Origin: Bacteroidota bacterium
GTDB taxonomy: Bacteria; Bacteroidota; Bacteroidia; Chitinophagales; Chitinophagaceae
DNA: 18,411 nucleotides
Assembly: GCA_023423835.1 (NCBI GenBank)
Contig: JAFAEW010000109.1
Coordinates: 1-18,411 of the forward strand
Reading direction: 5' to 3'
The position numbers and the translations under genes are program-made. Shown in pieces: positions 1-7,379 of this stretch. The number at the start of each line of letters is the position of its first letter. Positions within the stretch are counted from its first letter, which is position 1. Under the pieces are notes generated by a model. It was not told the origin of the DNA, did no database searches, and saw nothing but the letters and a program-made list of their open reading frames with translations.

Positions 1-1
1 A

Positions 2-28
2 CATAAGGTAATCTTGCAGAAAAACTAA
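2..28 (+). CDS. Possible 3' end of an upstream gene (last 8 codons)
   Basis: Reading from base 2 gives HKVILQKN followed by TAA. A short basic-hydrophobic tail of this kind resembles the last strand of type IX secretion C-terminal sorting domains. porU, the sortase gene that often precedes porV in Bacteroidota, would also be expected here. Only 24 coding bases are visible, so this is an inference from position and a short motif. The other two forward frames also stop within the first 11 bases, so the gene could end in another frame or lie on the other strand. Confidence 0.22.
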   Translation, partial: HKVILQKN

Positions 29-44
29 AATTGTTTCATATTTG
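14..44 (+). promoter_or_regulatory. Candidate Bacteroidota-type promoter for porV
   Basis: TTG at 14-16 is followed after 20 bases by CATATTTG at 37-44, one mismatch from the TAnnTTTG -7 box recognised by the primary sigma factor of Bacteroidota. The spacing fits the known 19-21 bases. Transcription would start near 50 and give a leader of about 130 bases holding the stem-loop at 56-103. The boxes are short and the region is AT-rich, so a chance match is possible. Cotranscription from an upstream gene is the alternative. Confidence 0.28.
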
Positions 45-55
45 CGGTTCAGATT

Positions 56-103
56 AAGCCGGCATTTTTTCAAGCAACAGTGCTTTATTGAAAAATGCCG
101 CTT
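56..103. other. Long stem-loop in the leader before porV
   Basis: Bases 60-69 (CGGCATTTTT) pair perfectly with 91-100 (AAAAATGCCG), and a G-T pair at 70/90 extends the stem inward. Bulging out C59 adds three more outer pairs (56-58 with 101-103). Within the loop, AAGCA at 72-76 pairs with TGCTT at 81-85 around a four-base loop, giving a compound hairpin. No T-run follows the 3' arm on either strand, so it does not look like an intrinsic terminator. It may be an mRNA-stabilising, processing or attenuating element. The structure is directly visible; the role is unknown. Confidence 0.6.
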
Positions 104-178
104 TAAGGCCGGATGATACCAAAGTGATGCGTTGCTTATATTTAACGGCTATTATACCATAGAACAAAATAAATATTC

Positions 179-1327
179 ATGAAGTTCAGTTTAACTAAAG
201 CCATTGCTTTATCTGTATTATTGGGATTGGGTTTTTCGATGCCTGGATTTGCGCAGGATAATACGCCACAGGTTAATATCGTTACCACGGCCGTTCCCTT
301 TCTCCGGATATCTCCGGATGCCCGGGCCGGCGGAATGGGAGATGCAGGCATAGCCACCTCGCCCGACGCTAACTCAGTTTTCTGGAATCTTGCAAAAACA
401 CCTTTCGCAAAAGACCGTGGAGGAATTGCGGCAACCTATACTCCCTGGCTGAAAGATATTGCACAGGATGTTTTTCTCGCCAACCTGGGCGGATATTATC
501 AAATTGATGAGGAACAGGCATTATCTGCCTCCCTGCGATATTTCAACCTCGGACAGATCCAGTTTGTGGATTTCGCGGGCAATCCTTTAAACACAAGTCG
601 CCCACGCGAATTCGCATTTGACCTTGGCTATTCCCGTAAGCTGTCTGAAAATATTGGTATCGGTGTTTCTTTGAGGTACATCAATTCAAACCTTGCCAAC
701 GGAAGTTTCAATGGTGTTACCTACAAAGCAGGAAATGCGCTGGCTGCCGACCTTTCGCTTTATGGAAACGGATTGAATGAAGAAGGTGCCGGGTTTACTT
801 ATGGCATCAGCCTCTCAAACCTCGGAACCAAGATTGGTTATACAAATGATGCAAAATCAAAAGATTTCATACCGGCCAATCTCGGCGTTGGTGCGGCTTA
901 TACCTGGGTATTTCAGGAAACAAGCAAATTTACACTCGCATTGGATGTGAATAAACTGCTGGTGCCCGCGCTTCCGGCCTATACAGGCACTGCGCAGGAT
1001 TCGATCGAACTGGCAGATTACCACAACATGAGCGTATTCAGCAGTTGGTTTAAATCGTTCAGCAATAATGCCATTACTTTTTCTGCCGGAGCGGAATACG
1101 GATACAATGACCAGCTTTTCTTAAGAGCGGGCTATTTTTATGAAGGAAAAGAGCAGGGCGGAAGAAGGTATGCAACCGCAGGTGTTGGATTGAAATACCA
1201 GACAATGACCTTCAACTTCTCTTACCTGGCGCCATCCGGAAACGGTGTAACCAGAAATCCTTTATCCAATACCCTGAGGTTCGGAATTGCATTTGGATTG
1301 GGTGGAGAATCGGAGTCTTATTATTAA
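179..1327 (+). CDS. porV: Type IX secretion outer-membrane protein PorV
   Basis: Predicted 382-residue outer-membrane beta-barrel protein of the type IX secretion system (also called LptO). In this system PorV accepts cargo proteins and carries them to the PorU sortase complex at the cell surface. The N-terminus is a Sec signal peptide with a hydrophobic core at residues 8-21 and likely cleavage after A25. The mature start contains the family hallmark FLRISPDARAGGMGDAG at about residues 41-57, followed by SPDANSVFWN. The rest alternates short hydrophobic strands with Gly/Asn turns, and length is typical for PorV. The ATG at 179 starts directly at the signal peptide; no Shine-Dalgarno sequence is seen, which is normal in Bacteroidota. 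A terminator follows the stop, so the gene ends its transcription unit. The related PorP/PorQ-type barrels are the alternative, but the hallmark motif favours PorV. Confidence 0.93.
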   Translation: MKFSLTKAIALSVLLGLGFSMPGFAQDNTPQVNIVTTAVPFLRISPDARAGGMGDAGIATSPDANSVFWNLAKTPFAKDRGGIAATYTPWLKDIAQDVFLANLGGYYQIDEEQALSASLRYFNLGQIQFVDFAGNPLNTSRPREFAFDLGYSRKLSENIGIGVSLRYINSNLANGSFNGVTYKAGNALAADLSLYGNGLNEEGAGFTYGISLSNLGTKIGYTNDAKSKDFIPANLGVGAAYTWVFQETSKFTLALDVNKLLVPALPAYTGTAQDSIELADYHNMSVFSSWFKSFSNNAITFSAGAEYGYNDQLFLRAGYFYEGKEQGGRRYATAGVGLKYQTMTFNFSYLAPSGNGVTRNPLSNTLRFGIAFGLGGESESYY

Positions 1328-1348
1328 CCAATACGAATCAAAATATTC

Positions 1349-1380
1349 AAAGGCCATCTCAAGCGGGATGGCTTTTATTA
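1349..1380 (+). terminator. Intrinsic terminator after porV
   Basis: GCCATCTC (1353-1360) pairs with GGGATGGC (1365-1372) around the loop AAGC, with one G-T pair. The stem continues outward as A/T pairs (1349-1351 with 1374-1376) into TTTTATTATT. It lies 21 bases after the porV stop codon. The A-tract on the left side could also let it act on the opposite strand, but no leftward gene is seen to its right before the nuo operon. Confidence 0.78.
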
Positions 1381-1466
1381 TTCCCACTAAACCGTCCGGA
1401 TACACACAGTTGAGGTTGATTTTGCCAATCCGGAAATACCTGTCTTCTCATTTACCTCTACATTTA

Positions 1467-1498
1467 TTTTGTACAGTTTGACGACTTTAGTAATATTG
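1467..1498 (+). promoter_or_regulatory. Candidate promoter for the Gfo/DUF1080 pair
   Basis: TTTTG at 1467-1471 (a -33 TTTG box) is followed after 19 bases by TAATATTG at 1491-1498, one mismatch from TAnnTTTG. The transcript would start near 1505, about 20 bases before the ATG at 1524. The site lies downstream of the porV terminator and upstream of a new gene, where a promoter is needed. The remaining spacer (1381-1466) shows no gene or structure that I can support. Confidence 0.4.
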
Positions 1499-1523
1499 AA
1501 AGAAGTTGAAGTAAATCTTAATT

Positions 1524-2936
1524 ATGACAAATCGACGATCGTTTATTAAAACTGCCACCCTCAGTTCACTCGGACTTGCAGTTTCGGGGCTGGCATCTGC
1601 CTCATCTTATAAAAGAATCATAGGGTCGAATAAAAAGATCAACCTTGCCTGTGTCGGCATCGGCAACCGTGGCGCGGAGGTGATTACAGAATTGTATAAT
1701 ACAGGACTGGCGAATATTGTAGCGCTCTGCGATGTGGATCTGAATGCTCCGCATACGCAGAAAATATTGAACAAATTTCCCGATGCGCCACGTTTCAAAG
1801 ATTTCAGGAAGATGTTTGACAAGATGGGAAATCAAATCGAAGCCGTCTCGATTGCCATTCCCGATCATGCGCACTTTCCCGCTTGTATGCAGGCGATTCG
1901 CATGGGTAAGCATGTGTATGTGGAAAAACCGATGGCCCGCACTTTTCATGAAGTGGATCTTCTCATGAAGGCGGCTGCGAGGAATAAAAAAGTTGTTACC
2001 CAGGTGGGAAACCAGGGACATTCGGGACCAAATTATTTCCAGTTTAAAGAATGGACGAAAGCCGGCATTATTAAAGATGTTACTGCTGTTACCGCGCACA
2101 TGAATTCTCCACGACGCTGGCATGGATGGGATACGAATATCAAACAGTTTCCTGAGGCAGAACCGGTGCCGGAAACCCTTGACTGGGAACTCTGGCTTGC
2201 TGAAGTTTTGCATCACGACTACAACCAAAAATTTCATCCCGGCAATTGGCGCGCATGGTACGATTTCGGAATGGGCGCGCTCGGCGATTGGGGTGCACAC
2301 CTCCTCGATACGGTTCATAAATTTCTGGAGCTGCGATTGCCTTATGAGGTTAATCCAGTGAGACTTGATGGGCTGAACGACTATTTTTTCCCGCAAGCCT
2401 CCACTCTTGTTTTCAAATTTCCGGCGCGGGCAAAGATGCCACCGCTCGATATTACCTGGTATGATGGGGTAGATAACCTTCCGCCACTGCCGGATGGATT
2501 TGGATTAACGGAAGCGCTTTCTGATGTTCCACCCTCGGGCGGGAAGCCCATTCAGGAGGTGAAACTGAACCCCGGAAAAATCATCTATGCCAAAGATCTG
2601 ATCTTCAAAGGAGGTTCGCATGCGTCAACGCTTTCCATCATACCCGAAGAGAAGGCAAAAGCGATGGCGGCAAAACTTCCACCGGTTCCTGAAAGTCCTT
2701 CCAATCATTTTGAGAATTTCTTATTGGCCTGCAGCGGACGGGAGAAGACCCGTTCTTCATTCGAAATTCACGGGCCGCTGAGCCAGGTGTTTTCGTTAGG
2801 GGTGATCGCTCAAAGGCTGAATGAGAAACTGGAAATAGATGCAGCATCCGGAAAGATTACGAATGATGCCTTTGCAAACGCCTTATTGGCTGGACCACCA
2901 CCGCGAAAAGGCTGGGAAGAATTTTATAAAATTTAA
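1524..2936 (+). CDS. Exported Gfo/Idh/MocA-family oxidoreductase
   Basis: Predicted 470-residue NAD(P)-dependent sugar oxidoreductase. The N-terminus has a twin-arginine signal, NRRSFIK at residues 3-9, then a hydrophobic stretch to about A26, so the enzyme probably folds with its cofactor in the cytoplasm and is exported to the periplasm. The Rossmann fold starts at about residue 39 with GIGNRG at 45-50. The family's EKP motif is at 134-136 (the Lys is usually catalytic), and GDWGAH at 254-259 holds the conserved His of the C-terminal domain. The segment around WHGWD and NWRAWYDFG is typical of the Bacteroidota/Planctomycetes subgroup. GH109 glycosidases share the fold and signal type but fit this region less well. 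Substrate cannot be read from sequence. The DUF1080 gene 18 bases downstream suggests oxidation of a glycoside or sugar to its 3-keto form. Confidence 0.88.
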   Translation: MTNRRSFIKTATLSSLGLAVSGLASASSYKRIIGSNKKINLACVGIGNRGAEVITELYNTGLANIVALCDVDLNAPHTQKILNKFPDAPRFKDFRKMFDKMGNQIEAVSIAIPDHAHFPACMQAIRMGKHVYVEKPMARTFHEVDLLMKAAARNKKVVTQVGNQGHSGPNYFQFKEWTKAGIIKDVTAVTAHMNSPRRWHGWDTNIKQFPEAEPVPETLDWELWLAEVLHHDYNQKFHPGNWRAWYDFGMGALGDWGAHLLDTVHKFLELRLPYEVNPVRLDGLNDYFFPQASTLVFKFPARAKMPPLDITWYDGVDNLPPLPDGFGLTEALSDVPPSGGKPIQEVKLNPGKIIYAKDLIFKGGSHASTLSIIPEEKAKAMAAKLPPVPESPSNHFENFLLACSGREKTRSSFEIHGPLSQVFSLGVIAQRLNEKLEIDAASGKITNDAFANALLAGPPPRKGWEEFYKI

Positions 2937-2954
2937 TAGCTGAAAAATTAACCG

Positions 2955-4325
2955 ATGAGAAAAGTTTTGTTTTTTTCGATCTTATTGCTGGTAATGCAGG
3001 TTCCCGCCCGGAGCCAGCCGTCCGGATTTACCAACCTTTTTAATGGTAAAAACCTGAAAGGATGGCATCAACTCAACGGATCGGCAGAATTTAAGGTGGC
3101 CGACGGAATCATTACCGGAATATCAAAAACCAATACGCCCAATTCTTTTCTGGCGACTGAAAAGAAATACGGCGATTTTATTCTCGAATTCGAATTTAAA
3201 GTTGATGACGGATTGAATTCCGGGGTTCAGTTCAGAAGTATCAGCTTGCCTTCCTTTCAGAACGGTCGCGTTCATGGTTACCAGTTTGAGATTGATCCTT
3301 CCGAAAGGGCCTGGACAGGGGGCGTGTACGATGAGGCAAGGCGCGGCTGGCTGTATCCGATGACGAAAAATCCGGATGCCAAAAACGCTTTCCGGCATGG
3401 TGAATGGAACAAAGCAAGAATTGAGGCTATTGGAAATTCCATCAGGACCTGGGTAAATGGGGTGCCTTGTGCGGATTTGCTGGACAGCATGACCCGCGAA
3501 GGGTTTATCGCCTTACAGGTTCATGCAATTGAAAATGCCGATCTCGAAGGGAAAACCGTCAGCTGGAAAAATATCCGGATTGCAGAAACCGGACTCGATG
3601 CACTTGCTACGCCGAATCCTAACCGTGCACATCAGGTCAATACCATTCCCAATAGCATCAGCCCCCGGGAAAAAGCGGAAGGATGGTCATTGCTTTGGGA
3701 CGGCAAGACCGCCAGTGGATGGCGCGGCGTAAAAAGCTCAACCTTTCCTCAAAAGGGATGGGTAATGGAAGATGGCATCTTGAAAGTTATGAAAAGTGAT
3801 GGCGGAGAATCAACCAATGGCGGGGATATCATCACCGTAAAAAAGTACAAAAACTTTGTCCTGAAAGTTGATTTCAAAATTACCCAGGGAGCCAACAGTG
3901 GAATTAAATATTTTGTAGACCCTGATTTAAATAAAGGAGAAGGTTCGGCTATCGGCTGTGAATTTCAGATTTTGGATGATGCATTACATCCCGATGCGAA
4001 ACTCGGGATTGAAGGGAACCGCACCCTCGGCGCGTTATATGATCTGATACCGCCAATTAAAGGCAAACCCTACCGGGGCGGATTTTTCAATACGGCGATG
4101 GTGGTGGTCAAAGGCAATCAGGTAGAACACTGGTTGAACGACGTGAAGATTGTGAGCTACGAACGAAATAATCAAATGTGGAACGCATTGGTAAACACCA
4201 GCAAGTATAAAGACTGGCCCAATTTCGGCAATCTTTCTGATGGTTACATCCTTCTGCAGGATCATGGTGATGAGGTATGGTTTCAAAACATTAAGATCAG
4301 GGAACTGAATTCCGCAGGAGAATGA
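2955..4325 (+). CDS. Secreted protein with two DUF1080 (3-keto-disaccharide hydrolase) domains
   Basis: Predicted 456-residue secreted protein. A Sec signal peptide covers about residues 1-20 (cleavage near S20/Q21). Two jelly-roll domains of the DUF1080 family (PF06439, renamed 3-keto-disaccharide hydrolase) follow. Domain 1 spans about 25-210, opens with LFNGKNLKGW, and contains SGVQFRS and GGVYDEARRGWLYP. Domain 2 spans about 243-452, opens with LLWDGKTASGWRG, and contains SGIKYFVDP, GCEFQILDDALHPDAK and ALYDLIPP. A linker of about 30 residues joins them. Characterised family members cleave glycosidic bonds of sugars already oxidised at C3, so it plausibly uses the product of the preceding dehydrogenase. 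Many relatives have one domain; here two differing versions are joined. Which domain is catalytic is unknown, and one could bind carbohydrate. It ends the rightward unit and converges on nuoN. Confidence 0.87.
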   Translation: MRKVLFFSILLLVMQVPARSQPSGFTNLFNGKNLKGWHQLNGSAEFKVADGIITGISKTNTPNSFLATEKKYGDFILEFEFKVDDGLNSGVQFRSISLPSFQNGRVHGYQFEIDPSERAWTGGVYDEARRGWLYPMTKNPDAKNAFRHGEWNKARIEAIGNSIRTWVNGVPCADLLDSMTREGFIALQVHAIENADLEGKTVSWKNIRIAETGLDALATPNPNRAHQVNTIPNSISPREKAEGWSLLWDGKTASGWRGVKSSTFPQKGWVMEDGILKVMKSDGGESTNGGDIITVKKYKNFVLKVDFKITQGANSGIKYFVDPDLNKGEGSAIGCEFQILDDALHPDAKLGIEGNRTLGALYDLIPPIKGKPYRGGFFNTAMVVVKGNQVEHWLNDVKIVSYERNNQMWNALVNTSKYKDWPNFGNLSDGYILLQDHGDEVWFQNIKIRELNSAGE

Positions 4326-4367
4326 TCGCGGAGAATTTTCGGTTTGCAGTTTTATTACACGGTTTAC

Positions 4368-4381
4368 GATCCCTTCGGGTC
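4368..4381. terminator. Weak hairpin in the 58-base convergent junction
   Basis: Between the DUF1080 stop (4325) and the nuoN stop (4384) the only structure I see is GA(T)CCC-TTC-GGGTC, a five-pair stem with one bulged T, followed by TTT on the plus strand. The leftward strand has no T-run after it. It could be a poor terminator for the rightward unit. No convincing terminator for the nuo operon lies here, so leftward transcripts may end by Rho or inside the DUF1080 gene. Confidence 0.2.
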
Positions 4382-4383
4382 TT

Positions 4384-5802
4384 TCAAAATGCGGCCATCC
4401 AATCCAAAACGGGTGCCGGCCAGGTTCCAAACCAGATCATCAGGAGGAATAGGATTATCAGCAGGATTTTGAGGATCAATGACCGTTTTCCTATATAGCC
4501 GGTCAAAACAGATCCGGTTCTTGAGAGCATTACGGCAACCACTCTTAGATAGTAAAATAAACCGATCGTACTTGAGACTACCAGAACGATCAGCAGGAAT
4601 ACCGGTCCTGAATTCATTCCGGAAGCGAGGATGTAGAATTTCCCCATAAATCCCGCCGAAAACGGAATGCCCGCCAGCGAAAACATCACCAGGGTAAAAA
4701 AGGCCGCCAGCCAGGGTTTTGACCAAAATAATCCGCGGTAATCTTCCACCATCATAGGTTCACCCTTTTTCCCGGAAAAATAGGTAATCAATCCGAAGGC
4801 TGCCAGCATGCTCACGAAATATACCAGCAGGTAAAACGAGGCGGCTCTGATTCCCGGTTCCGAAAATGAAAGGAAGGCTACCATAAGATATCCTAAATGT
4901 GAGATCGAGCTGTAAGCAAGCAGTCGTTTTATGTTTTGCTGCCTTAATGCAAGCCAGTTTCCAATAAACATTGAGGCGGTGGCCAATACCGCAAAGGCAA
5001 TCCAGATGCCGTTTTGGGACAATCCTCCCACCGAATAAAATAATCGCAAAAGGAAAATGAAAGCTGCTCCTTTACTTATCGTCGCAACGAAGGCTGAAAC
5101 CGGGGCCGGGGCACCGGCATAGATATCGGGCGTCCAGAAATGAAAGGGAACCAGCGCCATCTTAAAGCCAAATCCAACAATGGAAAGTGCTAATCCTGCT
5201 ACTACCAGCATTCCCGGTGGTTGGTCCTGTAAATTTTCCGATATTCCCTGAAGATCCATATTTCCCGTTTCAGCATAAATCAAAGCAAATCCAAATAAAA
5301 CGAAGGAAGTGGCTACGGCTGCCATTATCAGATATTTTATGGCTGCCTCAATCGAAACCTTTTTATTTTTCAGATACCCAATCAAAGAAAACAGGGAAAC
5401 GCTCAGCAATTCGAGTGACAATACAAATGAGATGAAATGGTTGCTGATGACCATGCAGACCGATCCCAGCGTGGCGAGAATAAGGAGAATATAAAATTCC
5501 TCTTTCGTTTCCGTCTGAATTTTAAAATAGGGGTATGAAAAAAGTGTAATGATAAATGCGGCGGCAATAATAATTACCGATAGGTAGCTACCGAGGCCGT
5601 CTACCACAAATAAACCCGAAATATATTCCCGACCCGCCGTTGGTTGTAAAACGAAAATAAATGCGAGAACAAAAATAATAAGCGTAAGTATATTACTGAA
5701 AGCCGCATTCCGTTTTACCGCAATTCCGAACATTACGATCACTGCTCCGGCGGCGAGGATGATTTCCGGGCGAAGCAATGCTATATCGTGCAGACTGATC
5801 AC
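4384..5802 (-). CDS. nuoN: NADH-quinone oxidoreductase subunit N
   Basis: One of three antiporter-like membrane subunits forming the proton-pumping arm of complex I. The 472-residue protein is almost wholly hydrophobic, with about 14 membrane spans, close to the 485 residues of E. coli NuoN. Pump residues are in place: E131 in SLELLSVSLFSL, K214 in FGFKMALVPFHFW, K244 in TISKGAA and K388 in FMGKFYIL, matching E. coli E133, K217, K247 and K395. PFHFWTPDIYAGAP is the family hallmark. The start is a GTG sharing four bases (GTGA) with the nuoM stop, indicating translational coupling. It is the last gene of the leftward operon. Confidence 0.96.
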   Translation of the reverse strand: MISLHDIALLRPEIILAAGAVIVMFGIAVKRNAAFSNILTLIIFVLAFIFVLQPTAGREYISGLFVVDGLGSYLSVIIIAAAFIITLFSYPYFKIQTETKEEFYILLILATLGSVCMVISNHFISFVLSLELLSVSLFSLIGYLKNKKVSIEAAIKYLIMAAVATSFVLFGFALIYAETGNMDLQGISENLQDQPPGMLVVAGLALSIVGFGFKMALVPFHFWTPDIYAGAPAPVSAFVATISKGAAFIFLLRLFYSVGGLSQNGIWIAFAVLATASMFIGNWLALRQQNIKRLLAYSSISHLGYLMVAFLSFSEPGIRAASFYLLVYFVSMLAAFGLITYFSGKKGEPMMVEDYRGLFWSKPWLAAFFTLVMFSLAGIPFSAGFMGKFYILASGMNSGPVFLLIVLVVSSTIGLFYYLRVVAVMLSRTGSVLTGYIGKRSLILKILLIILFLLMIWFGTWPAPVLDWMAAF

Positions 5803-7379
5803 GGCTTACCTCCCGCGTTTTGGGCTGAAGCCGTTTTTGCGTCCGGTTCAAATCGGGTAGCGGAAGGAAGGTTCCCGCCGGTCACATCCGGAGTTTCTTT
5901 TGCAGGACTGAAGGTTTCGAGCTGATCAAAGGCGGGCTTTACCGTCCGGATGACCGGTTGCGGAAAAAGTCCCAGCCAGATGATTGCGATCGTGAGAGCG
6001 CTCATCACCAGCCATTCGCGGGCCGAAAGATCAGGAAGATTAAATTCTGCTGTATGTTTTTTCTGATGAAATATTTTCTGAAGAATCCGCAAGGAATAAG
6101 TCACAGAAACGATCAATCCCAGTGTTGCCAGGACGGAGATAACCACATTGGATTGCCAGGCGCCGCAAAGGATTAAAAATTCGGCCACGAAATTTGCGAG
6201 CCCGGGCAGGCCAAGGGAGGCCATCACGAATACCAGCGTAAATCCGCCCATGTTGGGCATTTTCGACCAGAATCCACCCATTTCCTCCAGCTCGAGGCTA
6301 CCGGTACGGTCAAAAATAAATTCAGAAATAATAAACAGGGCGGCTATGCTCAGCGCATGGGCAATCATTTGAATAAGAACGCCCTGAAAGGCAAGCGCAT
6401 TGAAGGAAAAAACCCCTACCAGAATAAAACCCATGTGGCTGAGACTTGAATAGGCAACCAGTCGTTTCAGGTTTCGCTGTGCGTAGGCAAGTTTGGCTCC
6501 ATACAGGATTGAAGCAACGCCAAAGATCATCGCCGGTAGTGCAAAGGCTCCGGCTGAATCCGGAAACAAGGGAATCACAAAGCGGATCAAACCATAAGCT
6601 GCGGTTTTCGACATTAAAGCTGCGATCACGATACTTCCGGCAGAAGGAGATTCCGCATAGGCATCGGGCAGCCAGTTGTGAAAGGGTACGGCCGGGAGTT
6701 TCACAAAGAATGCAATCACAAATCCGAGCATCAACCAGAAACTGAGGCTTCCGCCCGGCACTGCTCCCAATAACTGAAAATAGTCGAAGGTAAAATTGCC
6801 GGTATTTTTTCCATGAAGGAAGAACAATGCGAGAATGGAGATCAGCATCAGCAAGCCGCTGAGCTGCGTAAACAGGAAAAATTTCCAGCCGGCGTATTTG
6901 CTGTTCTCATGTCCCCAGATGACCATCACAAAATACATCGGGACGAGCATGATTTCCCAAAAGAAATAAAACAACATCATGTCCATTGCGAGAAAAACAC
7001 CGGTGATGCCGGCCAGCAGCCAGAGCAGATTGAAATAAAAAAATCCACTGTTCTTATCGATCTGCTTCCATGACACCACGACGGCGATGATTCCCAAAAA
7101 GAACGTCAGAACGGTCATCACGAGACTGATTCCATCCATTGCGAGGTGAAAGCTCATTCCGAATTTCGGGATCCATTCAAACTGAATATTTGCGATCCAA
7201 CTGTTTTGCGCGTTTCCAATCGCGGCGGATTGATCGATCCAGAAAATCACACTGAGGATGAAATTGGCCGACAGCGCCGCCAATGCGATCCATTTTGACA
7301 TTAATCTGCTCACCGCCGATGCGAGCCAGGCAAGTATGCCTCCGATCATCAGGATCAGTAAAAAGGTAATCATTATCAT
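5799..7379 (-). CDS. nuoM: NADH-quinone oxidoreductase subunit M
   Basis: Second antiporter-like subunit of the complex I membrane arm, 526 residues with about 14 membrane spans. Key residues are E142 (FFWEIMLVPMYF), K227 (FFVKLPAVPFHNW), K258 (ALMSKTAAYG) and E400 (NFVAEFLIL), the equivalents of E. coli E144, K234, K265 and E407. The ATG start overlaps the nuoL stop by four bases (ATGA). The protein ends with a hydrophilic tail at about residues 485-526, rich in Pro, Thr, Ala and Asp, which runs beyond the usual end after the last span (E. coli NuoM has 509 residues). The tail is in frame right up to the nuoN overlap, so it is not a sequencing artefact of a lost stop that I can detect. Confidence 0.96.
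   Translation of the reverse strand: MIMITFLLILMIGGILAWLASAVSRLMSKWIALAALSANFILSVIFWIDQSAAIGNAQNSWIANIQFEWIPKFGMSFHLAMDGISLVMTVLTFFLGIIAVVVSWKQIDKNSGFFYFNLLWLLAGITGVFLAMDMMLFYFFWEIMLVPMYFVMVIWGHENSKYAGWKFFLFTQLSGLLMLISILALFFLHGKNTGNFTFDYFQLLGAVPGGSLSFWLMLGFVIAFFVKLPAVPFHNWLPDAYAESPSAGSIVIAALMSKTAAYGLIRFVIPLFPDSAGAFALPAMIFGVASILYGAKLAYAQRNLKRLVAYSSLSHMGFILVGVFSFNALAFQGVLIQMIAHALSIAALFIISEFIFDRTGSLELEEMGGFWSKMPNMGGFTLVFVMASLGLPGLANFVAEFLILCGAWQSNVVISVLATLGLIVSVTYSLRILQKIFHQKKHTAEFNLPDLSAREWLVMSALTIAIIWLGLFPQPVIRTVKPAFDQLETFSPAKETPDVTGGNLPSATRFEPDAKTASAQNAGGKP

Noticed and set aside
56..103. Stem-loop before porV as an intrinsic terminator
   Set aside because: The T-rich stretch is inside the 5' arm and no T-run follows the hairpin on either strand.
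1602..2396. 264-codon open frame on the minus strand opposite the Gfo/Idh gene
   Set aside because: It lies wholly within a well-supported gene, its translation has no recognisable domain or signal, and its composition is that of an antisense shadow.
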